Below are positions 34,233-42,955 of a DNA stretch of 43,915 nt, piece by piece (within the stretch, counting starts at the first letter, position 1; the number at the start of each line of letters is the position of its first letter). The DNA is from an uncultured Rhodospirillaceae bacterium. GTDB taxonomy: Bacteria > Pseudomonadota > Alphaproteobacteria > UBA8366. The notes beneath the pieces are model-generated. The model saw only the letters and a list, made by a program, of their open reading frames with translations, was not told where the DNA came from and did not search any database. The translations under genes were made by a program, and so were the position numbers. Location of the stretch: positions 1-43,915 of the forward strand of contig CAJWLM010000024.1 of assembly GCA_913043025.1 (NCBI GenBank). Reading direction: 5' to 3'.

Positions 34233-35174
34233 TTATTTTTTCCGGCCACAACCTAGGACTCTGCGAACATTAGCAACAGTTACTGCGCCAGTTTTTATAT
34301 CTGCTTCCTCAGTCGCCCATGCAACGTGGGGGGTAATCAAAAGGTTCGGCACTTCATGAAATTCAGCTCCTGACTTTTGGTCAAGTGGCTCATATTCAAA
34401 GACATCTAATGCGGCTCCGCCAAGCTTCTTAGACTTCAATCCGGCGATTATTGCTTTTTCATCAACAACACCACCTCTTGAAGCGTTGATTACAATCGTG
34501 CCTGTACGCATTCGCGCAATAGCGGTCTCATCAATCACATGGTATGTAGCGTTATTGAGCGGAACATGACAGCTTATGACATCGTTTGTCGTTATGATCT
34601 CATCGAGCGTAGCTTGCTTGGCGATACCCCAGATAGGGTCACTGTGATTGATAAAAGGGTCGAACGCCATTACCTGCATGCCTAAAGAATTTGCACGTGT
34701 AGCTACCTCTCGAGAAATAGCTCCATATCCAATTAGCCCAAAATTTCGTCCCGCAGCTTCTAACCCCATTAATTCTGTACGAGGCCATTCACCTGCTATG
34801 ACACGTTCGGTCACATTAAAAATACCGCGTTTTAGGAGCATTAGCATTGCGGTTATTGAGTATTCAGCAACTGAGATGGAATTAGCTCCGATGGCAGGAC
34901 AAACTTCGATGCCTTGTTTCTGACATGCTTCGGTATCAATGTTGTCGAGACCTACTCCGAGACGCCCAATAACCTTGATGTTAGGTCCAGATTTCAGCAA
35001 TTCGGAGGTGACCTGTGTGCGATTTCGCACAATTAATGCGCGGCAATCTTGAAGCAAACTTGGCAAGTTTTGTTGTTGATCAACAAGTGTTGGATCAAAA
35101 TGCACCTGATAATCTTGAGACAAATTCTGAATTGTTGCATCATCGACAAATTCCGTGATCACAATTTCTGCCAT
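34233..35174 (-). CDS. D-isomer-specific 2-hydroxyacid dehydrogenase
   Basis: A 313-residue NAD(P)-dependent dehydrogenase of the SerA/GhrB group. The nucleotide-binding LIGYGAIS (about residue 145-152, GxGxxx form partly altered to GYGAIS), the catalytic Arg in NASRGGVVDE, the Glu in DVFEYEPLD and the His in ITPHVAW are all present. It lacks the regulatory ACT domain of many phosphoglycerate dehydrogenases and is of the short catabolic form. It starts seven bases after the D-tartrate dehydratase stop, so it may act on a hydroxy or oxo acid derived from the same substrate. Cofactor and substrate are not resolvable. Confidence 0.88.
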   Translation of the reverse strand: MAEIVITEFVDDATIQNLSQDYQVHFDPTLVDQQQNLPSLLQDCRALIVRNRTQVTSELLKSGPNIKVIGRLGVGLDNIDTEACQKQGIEVCPAIGANSISVAEYSITAMLMLLKRGIFNVTERVIAGEWPRTELMGLEAAGRNFGLIGYGAISREVATRANSLGMQVMAFDPFINHSDPIWGIAKQATLDEIITTNDVISCHVPLNNATYHVIDETAIARMRTGTIVINASRGGVVDEKAIIAGLKSKKLGGAALDVFEYEPLDQKSGAEFHEVPNLLITPHVAWATEEADIKTGAVTVANVRRVLGCGRKK

Positions 35175-35181
35175 AAGCTTA

Positions 35182-36351
35182 CTATCCTTGTGTTAGGCTA
35201 CTGAATAGACTGAATATTTCTGACTTTAACTCGATACCTATCCCAGGCACTTCAGGTACTTTGGTCAAGCCATTTTCAATCAATACATTATCAGCGAGTC
35301 CTCCAAAGGGTTTAAATACAAGTGGATAAGATTCCGTGCCCCCTAGTTGCAAGCCGGCCGCCACATTCATGCCCAGTTGATGTCCTCCGTGTGGTACATG
35401 GCGTTTTTTTGCCCAGCCTAGTGGTTTTAATATATTGATCGTATGAAGGTATTCAGTTAAGCCGTACCCTAGTGCCGGGTCCATCTGAATCCAGTCTAAA
35501 TTTGGACGCAAGCCGCCATATAGAGCGAAATTGACCACATCTTGATGAGAAAGTGAATTCTCCCCAATCGCGACCGCTCCATCATATTGAGATATTAGCT
35601 TTCTATGCAGTTCGTAATCTAGAGGATCCCCTGGCTCCTCATACCATGCGAGGCCTAGCGGCTCGATTTCTTTTGCATATTCAAGCGCCTCAGCAAGTCC
35701 GAATTTACCGTTAGCATCTACTGCTAAATTTTCGCCTTTATCACCTAATATTTTCAGAACAGCCTCGATACGTGCCATGTCTTTTGAAAGGCTGGCACCT
35801 CCGATCTTCATCTTTACTATTCGGTATCCCAAGTCCAGATAGCGCTGCATTTCCTCGCAAAGGCCATCGATTTCACGGCCGTCGTAATAATATCCACCAC
35901 CTGGATAAACCAAAACTTCCTCGTCAAATTTTCCGTTGTTAAACTTATCGGAAAGCAATCTCCAAAGCGGTTTTTCTTCAATTTTCGCAACAGCGTCCCA
36001 AACTGCCATGTCAATTACTGCAGCTGCGACTGCACGATCTCCATGACCGCCGGGCTTTTCATTTGCCAGCATTGTTGTTTGAACTTTAAGGGGATCGAGA
36101 ATATCTCGATCATCTAACAATTCTTTTGGTGGAGTTTCTAGTATGCGAGGGATGAGACGCTCCCGAAGGATGCCGCCTTGAGCATACCGTCCATTCGAGC
36201 CAAAGCCGTAACCAATAACCGTTTCTCCGTTTCGGACTTGATCCGTCACCAAAGCTACAATGCTGGTAGTCATTTTTGAAAAATCGATAACCGCATTCCG
36301 CATCGACGATTGTATTTTTTCGGTGCTTTCAAATATGTTGAGGATTTGCAT
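35182..36351 (-). CDS. tarD: D-tartrate dehydratase (enolase superfamily)
   Basis: A 389-residue mandelate-racemase/enolase-superfamily protein, very close in length and sequence pattern to characterised D(-)-tartrate dehydratase of Bradyrhizobium (dehydrating D-tartrate to oxaloacetate). Shared marks are RNAVIDFSKMTTS and GSNGRYAQGG at the N-terminus, Lys182 in VKMKIGGA, metal ligands Asp212 (AVDANG), Glu238/239 (WYEEPGDPLDY), Glu264 (IGENS), and the His in HVPHGGHQLG. ATG 36351 gives the family length; the frame extends to 36393 (14 more residues) with a weak ribosome site either way. It heads a two-gene operon with the hydroxyacid dehydrogenase. Confidence 0.88.
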   Translation of the reverse strand: MQILNIFESTEKIQSSMRNAVIDFSKMTTSIVALVTDQVRNGETVIGYGFGSNGRYAQGGILRERLIPRILETPPKELLDDRDILDPLKVQTTMLANEKPGGHGDRAVAAAVIDMAVWDAVAKIEEKPLWRLLSDKFNNGKFDEEVLVYPGGGYYYDGREIDGLCEEMQRYLDLGYRIVKMKIGGASLSKDMARIEAVLKILGDKGENLAVDANGKFGLAEALEYAKEIEPLGLAWYEEPGDPLDYELHRKLISQYDGAVAIGENSLSHQDVVNFALYGGLRPNLDWIQMDPALGYGLTEYLHTINILKPLGWAKKRHVPHGGHQLGMNVAAGLQLGGTESYPLVFKPFGGLADNVLIENGLTKVPEVPGIGIELKSEIFSLFSSLTQG

Positions 36352-36796
36352 CTTATTTTTTTGGTCGGTTGAAACTACCCTCTTTAAAGACATCTTAGGC
36401 TATTAGTCAACGCGTCGCACATTGAGGCCTGGCCTTGCGCCGGTGGCATTTTCATACTGTTTTCAAGCATTCAGGGTTGGTACGGTAGGCATATTCTGCA
36501 GTCAATGTGAATTATAATGCCTATTACTTAAAAATACGATCATATCAATTGAAAAACTTAGCAGTAATACACAATAAAAAAAGTTATTGAACGAAATATA
36601 TTATCGTTATACTTAAAATTATGAAAAAATTATAAGTTTTTTATTATGAAATATAAAAAAATCCGCAAATTTTGATAAAAATACATACGTATATGAGATA
36701 ATTTTTTGCAGTTAGAATTTTTGCCCACATCTTGCATAGAGGTTCTCACAGGGTAGGGACTATGTATCGTCTTCTTTACTCCGGAGTGAAATAATT
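36352..36796. other. AT-rich intergenic region between tarD and a TolC-like gene
   Basis: No gene is seen in these 445 bases. The first part is of ordinary composition; about 36520-36720 is very rich in A and T with runs of A/T and the eight-base palindrome ATACGTAT at 36685-36692. It is the only gene-free gap longer than 300 bases here and must hold divergent promoters for the tartrate operon and the TolC-like gene. No terminator hairpin or riboswitch is recognisable. Confidence 0.6.
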
Positions 36797-38287
36797 TTGA
36801 GAATTGCAAGCATGAACCTTTTTTCTTGGTTTGTATCTGATCACCTGGTGGGACGGCGTGAGAACCTCATCAAGACATATTTACCTTCATTGCTGGTTAT
36901 TTTTGCAATTAGTCACAAAAGCGGATGCCAGTTAATACAGCCGGTAGAGGCTATTACCCTGCCTGCAGCTGTAAAGATGGCCGTAAAGGCAAACCCTATA
37001 ATAGAGGGCCTTTCAATTAAGGAGGATGCACTCTTCTTATCTGCTTCAAATAAGATAACAGCGGTAAATAAATTACCTAACGCTCAAACCGGTCGTGACT
37101 TTGGCTGGGCGCAGCACCGGTCAGCAAAGGTTGATACCAATAGTGCTTTTGAAACTTATACCCATATAACACTACGGGCTATTGCCGCTTACCTTCACGC
37201 TTTACGTCAACGAGAGCTCGTGGCGCTCGCTGGTGAGTATGTCGAGACGCAAAGAAATTACCTAACTATCGCTCAAGAAAGCGGAGGCCAGAAAAAACTA
37301 ACGACAGCAGGTATAAATCGCGTTCGAGAATCATTAGGGTCGGCACAAATCAGATTTTCGAGGGCATTAACCAAGTTGGCTGATGTCGATGCCGCATTTT
37401 TCCATATCATAAAGATAAGGCCGAAATATTTGGTTCGGCCGCGGATGCCTGAAGCTCGCTTGATGCAAAAATTAGCTCCATTGCTTATAGCGGTAACATG
37501 TTTAACTCGAAATGACGGGTCATCTGATATAGAGGCCAGCAGCTCGAAAACCGAGCCAGGTAGTCAGGTATGGCCAAAATTTCCAACTTCCGGAGAAATC
37601 GCATCACGACACAATGCCATTGATGACGGTAATGATATTTTATTTCTTAATAAGATGGGCATAACGGATGAGGCAAACGACAAGAAACATGCTTTATTTT
37701 CCAAAAAACAATTCATAGCCTGCCTAAGAAATTCTTCTGGATTACTTGTTTTTCAAAATTTTCGACGGGGGACTAAAATTCATCATTACTGGCGCGCCCT
37801 CCAACACGAAAGAACACGCCTGAAGGTTTTCCAAAATGACGTCAAAATAAATCATAGGGTGAGGAGTGTTTTTCGGCGTCAGTTTGATCGCAGGCAGCGA
37901 ACTTTTTCTGAACTTCTTGATGCAGAAAGAGAGCTTTTTTCATCTAAAGTTAGGCAAGTAAATTCGGAATTCGTAGAATTTTTTGGAATATATAAAATTC
38001 TGGCCGTCGCTGGTTTATTGCCTATCGCGTTTCGGTTAGGCCTCCAAAAAGATCAAAACAGAGATGATGCACTGCATATGATGAAATCAAATGCTGGATG
38101 TTCGCAACCCAAAGCAGGAGTAGTGCAACAGATCACGCTACAAACGCCATTCGGAAAAAGTGTTTGTGAAGATTTTGTAGTCAATGAAGGGCTTGAACAG
38201 GAAACATCCAAACCATTTGAAGTTCCCATCTCACTTAATGGGGAATTGTTGGCAACTGATATATTTTCAAGAATTACTGTGCGATAG
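36797..38287 (+). CDS. Divergent TolC/outer-membrane efflux-like protein
   Basis: A 496-residue protein that resembles TolC-family outer-membrane channel proteins in two places: an N-terminal repeat-like part ITLPAAVKMAVKANPIIEG, FETYTHITLRAIAAYLHALR with a following long helix, and a late part RQRTFSELLDAERELFSSKV with YKILAVAGLLP, as at the end of TolC repeats. Between them (about residues 215-335) and after residue 435 nothing is recognised. The opening hydrophobic stretch LPSLLVIFAIS could be a signal anchor but follows about 30 residues. TTG 36797 has GGAG ten bases upstream; ATG 36812 is the alternative. It stands alone with no membrane-fusion or ABC partner, and several TolC landmarks are weak, so decay or a new role is possible. 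Confidence 0.6.
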   Translation: MRIASMNLFSWFVSDHLVGRRENLIKTYLPSLLVIFAISHKSGCQLIQPVEAITLPAAVKMAVKANPIIEGLSIKEDALFLSASNKITAVNKLPNAQTGRDFGWAQHRSAKVDTNSAFETYTHITLRAIAAYLHALRQRELVALAGEYVETQRNYLTIAQESGGQKKLTTAGINRVRESLGSAQIRFSRALTKLADVDAAFFHIIKIRPKYLVRPRMPEARLMQKLAPLLIAVTCLTRNDGSSDIEASSSKTEPGSQVWPKFPTSGEIASRHNAIDDGNDILFLNKMGITDEANDKKHALFSKKQFIACLRNSSGLLVFQNFRRGTKIHHYWRALQHERTRLKVFQNDVKINHRVRSVFRRQFDRRQRTFSELLDAERELFSSKVRQVNSEFVEFFGIYKILAVAGLLPIAFRLGLQKDQNRDDALHMMKSNAGCSQPKAGVVQQITLQTPFGKSVCEDFVVNEGLEQETSKPFEVPISLNGELLATDIFSRITVR

Positions 38288-38508
38288 TAAATTTAGGCGG
38301 CTACCAATGTGTGGGCGGTTTTATCAGCATACCCAGGCTCCAAGGGCACAAACATAATTTTTCCTTGTTTAATAAATATTCTAGATTGTATTTAAGCAGT
38401 GCACTTTTGATGTTAGTTCGCAAACCTGGCATATTAATGAAACGCCAGCTATGTCCCGACCTTTAGGCACATCATGGCAAACATGATTATCTATTTAAGG
38501 TGAAAGCT

Positions 38509-39294
38509 ATGAATAATGGCATAAGGCGTTGGTCCAGTATCACCACCGAAGAATTCGTTGACATGGAGGGCAGTATAGCATTGCTCCCAGTGTCTGCAGT
38601 TGAACAGCATGGGCCACATCTACCACTCGGGGTAGACGCGCTCATTAATGAAGCAATCGTTGCTAAAGTGATGGCTTGTGCTCCAGAGGACCTATCGGTT
38701 CTTGTGCTGCCGCAGCAATTTATTGGGTATAGTGAGGAACATCAGTCGTTTCCAGGGACATTGAGTTTCAGCATAGAAACATTGCTTTCAACTTGGCGCG
38801 AAATGGGAGAAAGCGTTGCCAAAGCGGGTTTGCGGAAACTTGTCATTTTTAATAGTCACGGTGGCCAGAACGAACTAATGACGCTAGCTGCGAGACAGCT
38901 ACGTATTTCCACTGGTCTTTTCGTCGCGGCAGCAAGTTGGACACACCTCATCAATTTGGAGGATTTAGTGACACCGCAGGAGCGGCGCTTTGGTATTCAT
39001 GGCGGAGCCATTGAAACTGCGTTGATGCTTCATATTGCCCCACAAGAGGTTAAAATGGAGCGCATAGATAACTTCATATCAAAAGGTCAAGCAATAACCG
39101 AAGTATCTACACATTTGCAGCCAACCGGCAGGAATGCCTATGCATGGATGACTGAGGACTTAAACAAAACGGGCGCTGTAGGTGATGCAAGCCAAGCCAC
39201 AGCATCCATGGGGAAGGAGATTCTAGATAGAGCTGAAAAAGGGCTTATAGAATTTCTTTACGATGTTAATCGAGTATCGCCTCATTCGTCATAA
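38509..39294 (+). CDS. Creatininase-family amidohydrolase
   Basis: A 261-residue member of the creatininase family, metal-dependent enzymes hydrolysing cyclic amides or acting on ring systems such as mycofactocin precursors (MftE) and formylpyrimidines. The metal-binding motif [15 protein letters not shown] (about residues 31-45) and FNSHGGQNE with its His, plus [11 protein letters not shown] supplying Glu, are intact. ATG 38509 is preceded by AAGGTGA; the in-frame GTG 38500 is less likely. It lies after a 221-base gap and overlaps the end of the convergent apt gene by thirteen bases. No neighbour reveals its substrate. Confidence 0.85.
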   Translation: MNNGIRRWSSITTEEFVDMEGSIALLPVSAVEQHGPHLPLGVDALINEAIVAKVMACAPEDLSVLVLPQQFIGYSEEHQSFPGTLSFSIETLLSTWREMGESVAKAGLRKLVIFNSHGGQNELMTLAARQLRISTGLFVAAASWTHLINLEDLVTPQERRFGIHGGAIETALMLHIAPQEVKMERIDNFISKGQAITEVSTHLQPTGRNAYAWMTEDLNKTGAVGDASQATASMGKEILDRAEKGLIEFLYDVNRVSPHSS

Positions 39295-39797
39295 GCAACA
39301 ATAGAGTGGATTGGGAAGTCCATTTTTTTTCGCCCTGCAAGAAAACTGAGCTCGATAATAAAAACAGCTGACAAAATATTTCCTCCTGCTTGCTGCAGAA
39401 GTTGCGCTGTTGCCAATGCTGTCCCGCCTGTCGCAAGCAGATCATCTAGGATGACGATTTTTTGTCCTGTTCTTATAGCATCAGCCTGAATTTCTATTAT
39501 ATCGGTCCCATATTCTAGATCATATTCATGAGATATTGTATTTCCAGGTAACTTTCCCTTTTTGCGGATCATCGCAAATCCAACGCCAAGTTCTAACGCC
39601 AACGGTGCAGCGGTTAAGAATCCACGAGACTCAATGCCAACTAATAGGTCGGGTTTCTGTGGAGCAATAACATTAGCCAACTTTTTTATACAAGCACTCC
39701 AAGCCACTGGGTGCGCGAGGAGGGTGGATATGTCGTAAAAAAATATCCCTGGTTTCGGGAAATTAGGTATCCCACGGATATGATTTTTAAGGTTCAT
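39282..39797 (-). CDS. apt: Adenine phosphoribosyltransferase
   Basis: A 171-residue type I phosphoribosyltransferase making AMP from adenine and PRPP (purine salvage, cytosol). [18 protein letters not shown] is the family N-terminus, with [30 protein letters not shown] and the PRPP loop [13 protein letters not shown] near residues 108-120. ATG 39797 is used since it begins this segment and has AGGACC just before it; the frame to 39860 adds 21 residues unlike the family. It is convergent with the creatininase gene (13-base overlap) and divergent from the mla operon. Confidence 0.92.
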   Translation of the reverse strand: MNLKNHIRGIPNFPKPGIFFYDISTLLAHPVAWSACIKKLANVIAPQKPDLLVGIESRGFLTAAPLALELGVGFAMIRKKGKLPGNTISHEYDLEYGTDIIEIQADAIRTGQKIVILDDLLATGGTALATAQLLQQAGGNILSAVFIIELSFLAGRKKMDFPIHSIVAYDE

Positions 39798-39972
39798 GGT
39801 CCTGTAGTCCTTACGGATAACCGACGCCTTCATTGTGTCGGTTCTGTTATAGTGTGACATCGTGTATCAATCAAACAAACAAACGGTATGCTTCCAGCCA
39901 GACAAGTGCTGTGTTATCTATAGGTTATATCAAAAAGCCAGTATCATACTGGGTCAGATCGGGGAGTAATGC

Positions 39973-41109
39973 GTGTCCAAATCCGCAGCATGGCTTGATT
40001 ATCAAGTTCAAGCCGGCACGTCCGTATTTCGTGCTGGCGGCGAGTGGAACGTGCGTCAGTTATCAAATTTAGTTGATCAGCTCGAAAAATTTGAACTTGG
40101 CAAATGCGCCTGTCCGGTAATCGATTTGTCAGATATTACAGAGCTTGATACCGCTGGTGCTTGGTTTCTTAAAGATATTGTGGGCAGGTTTCACCGCGAG
40201 GGCCTTGAAACAAAAATGGTAGGCATTAGCGCACTGCACAAACCATTAATAACGCTCGTGCAACAGGCGTCGGGTAGCTCAGCAGAAAAAGAAACGCCGC
40301 AGAAAAAAACGTGGCTCTACAATTTCGAGCATATCGGGCGGGCAGCTTTTGAGGTAGCAAAGCAATGCAAAGCCCTAATAAACTTCTTCGGCATTACTGT
40401 TATTGCTTTTGGGCGAAGTTTGAGGAATCCGCGCCGAATTCGATTAAATTCACTTGTTCATCAAGTTGAGCAGACAGCATTAGATGCTGTGCCTATCGTC
40501 TGTCTTTTGTCCTTTCTCATAGGTGTCGTGCTGGCTTTTCAGGGCGCGGATCAATTGCGTCGCTTTGGTGCAGAAATTTTCACTGTAAATTTATTAACGC
40601 TCTCGGTCTTGCGCGAGATTGGTGTTCTCATGACCGCAATTATGTTAGCCGGCAGATCCGGTTCAGCGTTTACGGCTCAGATTGGGACAATGCAGGTCAA
40701 TGAAGAAGTCGATGCCCTGCGTACATTAGGATTGGATCCAGTCGAAGTGCTCGTAATGCCACGTATACTCGCACTTTTAATATCATTGCCGATATTGACT
40801 TTCCTATCTGATGTCATGGGTATTCTTGGCGGTGCATTAATGGCGGTCGCAGTGCTTGATCTGACATTCGGCCAATTTTTAAGACAATTAGAAGAGGCAA
40901 TTACGCTAACGCACTTTCTGGTTGGAATGGTAAAGGCGCCTTTCTTTGCCTATATCATAGGGATTGTAGGGTGCTACGAAGGTTTGCGGGTCTCAGGGAG
41001 CGCAGAGAGTGTTGGCAGGATGACGACAAAATCAGTTGTCGAATCTATTTTTCTCGTCATTATCGCCGATGCGCTGTTTTCTATTTTATTTTCTGTGCTT
41101 AAAATATAA
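39973..41109 (+). CDS. mlaE: MlaE-type phospholipid ABC permease with N-terminal STAS domain
   Basis: A 378-residue inner-membrane permease of the Mla/Tgd pathway. The first 95 residues form a STAS domain (VIDLSDITELDTAGAWFL), the role played by MlaB as a separate protein in E. coli; the MlaE core follows from about residue 130 with an interfacial region and about five membrane helices (LSFLIGVVLAFQGADQL; GRSGSAFTAQIGTMQVNEE). The start is GTG 39973 with GGGGAG nine bases upstream; the out-of-frame ATG at 39969 is not used. It is the first gene of a four-gene operon and the fused STAS form is common in alphaproteobacteria. Confidence 0.9.
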   Translation: MSKSAAWLDYQVQAGTSVFRAGGEWNVRQLSNLVDQLEKFELGKCACPVIDLSDITELDTAGAWFLKDIVGRFHREGLETKMVGISALHKPLITLVQQASGSSAEKETPQKKTWLYNFEHIGRAAFEVAKQCKALINFFGITVIAFGRSLRNPRRIRLNSLVHQVEQTALDAVPIVCLLSFLIGVVLAFQGADQLRRFGAEIFTVNLLTLSVLREIGVLMTAIMLAGRSGSAFTAQIGTMQVNEEVDALRTLGLDPVEVLVMPRILALLISLPILTFLSDVMGILGGALMAVAVLDLTFGQFLRQLEEAITLTHFLVGMVKAPFFAYIIGIVGCYEGLRVSGSAESVGRMTTKSVVESIFLVIIADALFSILFSVLKI

Positions 41110-41123
41110 AGGACGGTGACAGA

Positions 41124-41897
41124 GTGTCTGGTGAAGTTGTTATCCGTGTTCAGGGGCTTAGAACCCAATTTGGATCTCAGGTTATTCATGATGGGCTTCA
41201 TATTGAGGTTCCTAAGGGCGAAGTCGTTGGTGTGGTTGGTGGTTCTGGTACAGGCAAATCAGTACTACTGCGAACTATTATTGGACTAATATCACCGCGC
41301 CGCGGTAGTGTTGAAGTGTTAGGGCTCGATTGGAAGTGCGCCAGTTCTCAAGCACGGCGGAAGTTACAATCCAGATACGGAGTTTTATTTCAAGATGGTG
41401 CGCTGTTTTCGTCCCTTACTGTTCTAGAAAATATTCAGGTGCCAATGCGAGAGCACCTAGATATTTCGAAGTTCTTTTTAGATGAGTTGGCAGCGTTGAA
41501 GGTAGCAATGGTCGGATTACCCGCTGAGGCTGCCGATAAATACCCATCGGAGCTGTCTGGTGGTATGCGTAAAAGAGCTGGTCTGGCGCGCGCACTTGCG
41601 CTTGATCCTGAGATATTATTTTTGGATGAGCCAACAGCTGGCCTTGATCCTATTGGAGCCGCAGCATTTGACTCTCTCATTTCAGATTTACAGAAAAGTC
41701 TCGGTTTGACCGTGTTCATGGTCACTCACGACCTTGACAGTTTGGCGGCTATCTGCGACCGAATCGCGGTATTGGTCGAAAGGAAAGTTAGGCTGGGTAC
41801 TATGGCTGAGCACATGGAGGATGATCATCCCTGGATCCACGATTATTTTCATGGGCCTAGGGCTCGTGCTGCAGGCGTAAAGTTTGGGGATGGATAG
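41124..41897 (+). CDS. mlaF: MlaF-type ABC ATPase of the phospholipid transporter
   Basis: A 257-residue ATP-binding subunit. Walker A GGSGTGKS (Lys45), Q-loop VLFQDGALFSS, signature LSGGMRKRAGLARAL, Walker B EILFLDEPTAGLDP and the switch His in VMVTHDLDS are complete, and the MRKR variant of the signature is the mark of the Mla/Mkl branch. It drives lipid movement with the MlaE permease. The GTG start 41124 lies 14 bases after the permease stop, with AAGGACGG before it. The C-terminal tail ends before the MlaD start by eight bases. Confidence 0.92.
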   Translation: MSGEVVIRVQGLRTQFGSQVIHDGLHIEVPKGEVVGVVGGSGTGKSVLLRTIIGLISPRRGSVEVLGLDWKCASSQARRKLQSRYGVLFQDGALFSSLTVLENIQVPMREHLDISKFFLDELAALKVAMVGLPAEAADKYPSELSGGMRKRAGLARALALDPEILFLDEPTAGLDPIGAAAFDSLISDLQKSLGLTVFMVTHDLDSLAAICDRIAVLVERKVRLGTMAEHMEDDHPWIHDYFHGPRARAAGVKFGDG

Positions 41898-41905
41898 GAA
41901 ATACA

Positions 41906-42955
41906 ATGGAAACTAAGGCCAATTACATCATTGTTGGTGCCTTTACACTGCTGGTAATGATCGGTTCGGTTGTTGCAATAATTTGGATGTCTGGGGTGAA
42001 TATCGATGAGGAATTCGCATATTACGATATTTATTTTGAAGGTTCGGTTACTGGCCTGAAGCCCGGAAACCCGGTGCGGTACCGTGGAATTCCGGTTGGG
42101 GTCATATCGGAAATGAGGATCGATTCAAACAATGTGGAACGGGTGCGGGTAACAATAGAGATACCGGAGACAACTCCTATAAAAAGTGACACTGTTGCAT
42201 CGATGGAATTTCAAGGAATTACTGGAGTCGGATACGTGCAAATTTCTGGTGGTACAAATACAGCACCGGGGCTTAAAAAAAGACCCGACGAGGAGAGGCC
42301 CGAAATTCCCGCGAAGGCGTCTCAACTACAAGAACTTTTTGAGTCTGCACCAGAATTAATTACACGTGTTACAGCATTAGTTGACCGTTTTAACTTACTT
42401 TTTAATTCTCGGAATCGTGAAAATTTTGGAAACACGTTAGAAAATATAGAGAAGGTTACGCGCACTATTGCCAACCGTTCAGATGAAATAGATAAAGTGC
42501 TAACCAGTACTTCGGGCACAATGAGTGAATTGCGTGCGGCTGCCGCTGATGCGCGAGAGACTATGGCGGAGCTGAAAAGAGGTGTTGCTGACATAGTGCC
42601 TCAGACGAGTACTTTATTGTCGAACATAAATGAGCTCACAGTTGAAGCGAAAGATCTGAGCGGCAGCATCGGAAACGAAATAGATGGTGTTGGTGCAGAA
42701 GCGAAGGTCGCCTTGGCCGAAGTGCGAAGAGTTCTTAAAGATTTCGGGCAAGCGGCACGAACTTTAAGTGACCTTGTAGAGGCCAACAGAGAACCCGTCG
42801 ATGCTTTTGCTTCTTCTGGGTTGTATGAATTGACGCAAATGTTGACCGAGGCACGAGTATTGATGGGTGCTCTAACAAGAATAGCTGCCCAAATTGAACG
42901 CGATCCCGCTCGATTCCTTTTCGGTCAGACTAAGCCGGGGGTTGAAGTAAAATGA
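41906..42955 (+). CDS. mlaD: MlaD-type MCE-domain protein
   Basis: A 349-residue substrate-binding subunit with one N-terminal membrane anchor (residues about 7-30), one MCE domain (about 35-130; YFEGSVTGLKPGNPVRYRGI), then a long helical region from about 145 to 330, rich in Asp/Glu/Ala with the repeat-like ITRVTALVDRFNLLF, likely a coiled coil forming a periplasmic tube or needle. E. coli MlaD is only about 183 residues, so the extended helix sets this group apart (alphaproteobacterial, and PqiB/LetB-like in idea). It overlaps the lipoprotein gene by ATGA. Confidence 0.9.
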   Translation: METKANYIIVGAFTLLVMIGSVVAIIWMSGVNIDEEFAYYDIYFEGSVTGLKPGNPVRYRGIPVGVISEMRIDSNNVERVRVTIEIPETTPIKSDTVASMEFQGITGVGYVQISGGTNTAPGLKKRPDEERPEIPAKASQLQELFESAPELITRVTALVDRFNLLFNSRNRENFGNTLENIEKVTRTIANRSDEIDKVLTSTSGTMSELRAAAADARETMAELKRGVADIVPQTSTLLSNINELTVEAKDLSGSIGNEIDGVGAEAKVALAEVRRVLKDFGQAARTLSDLVEANREPVDAFASSGLYELTQMLTEARVLMGALTRIAAQIERDPARFLFGQTKPGVEVK

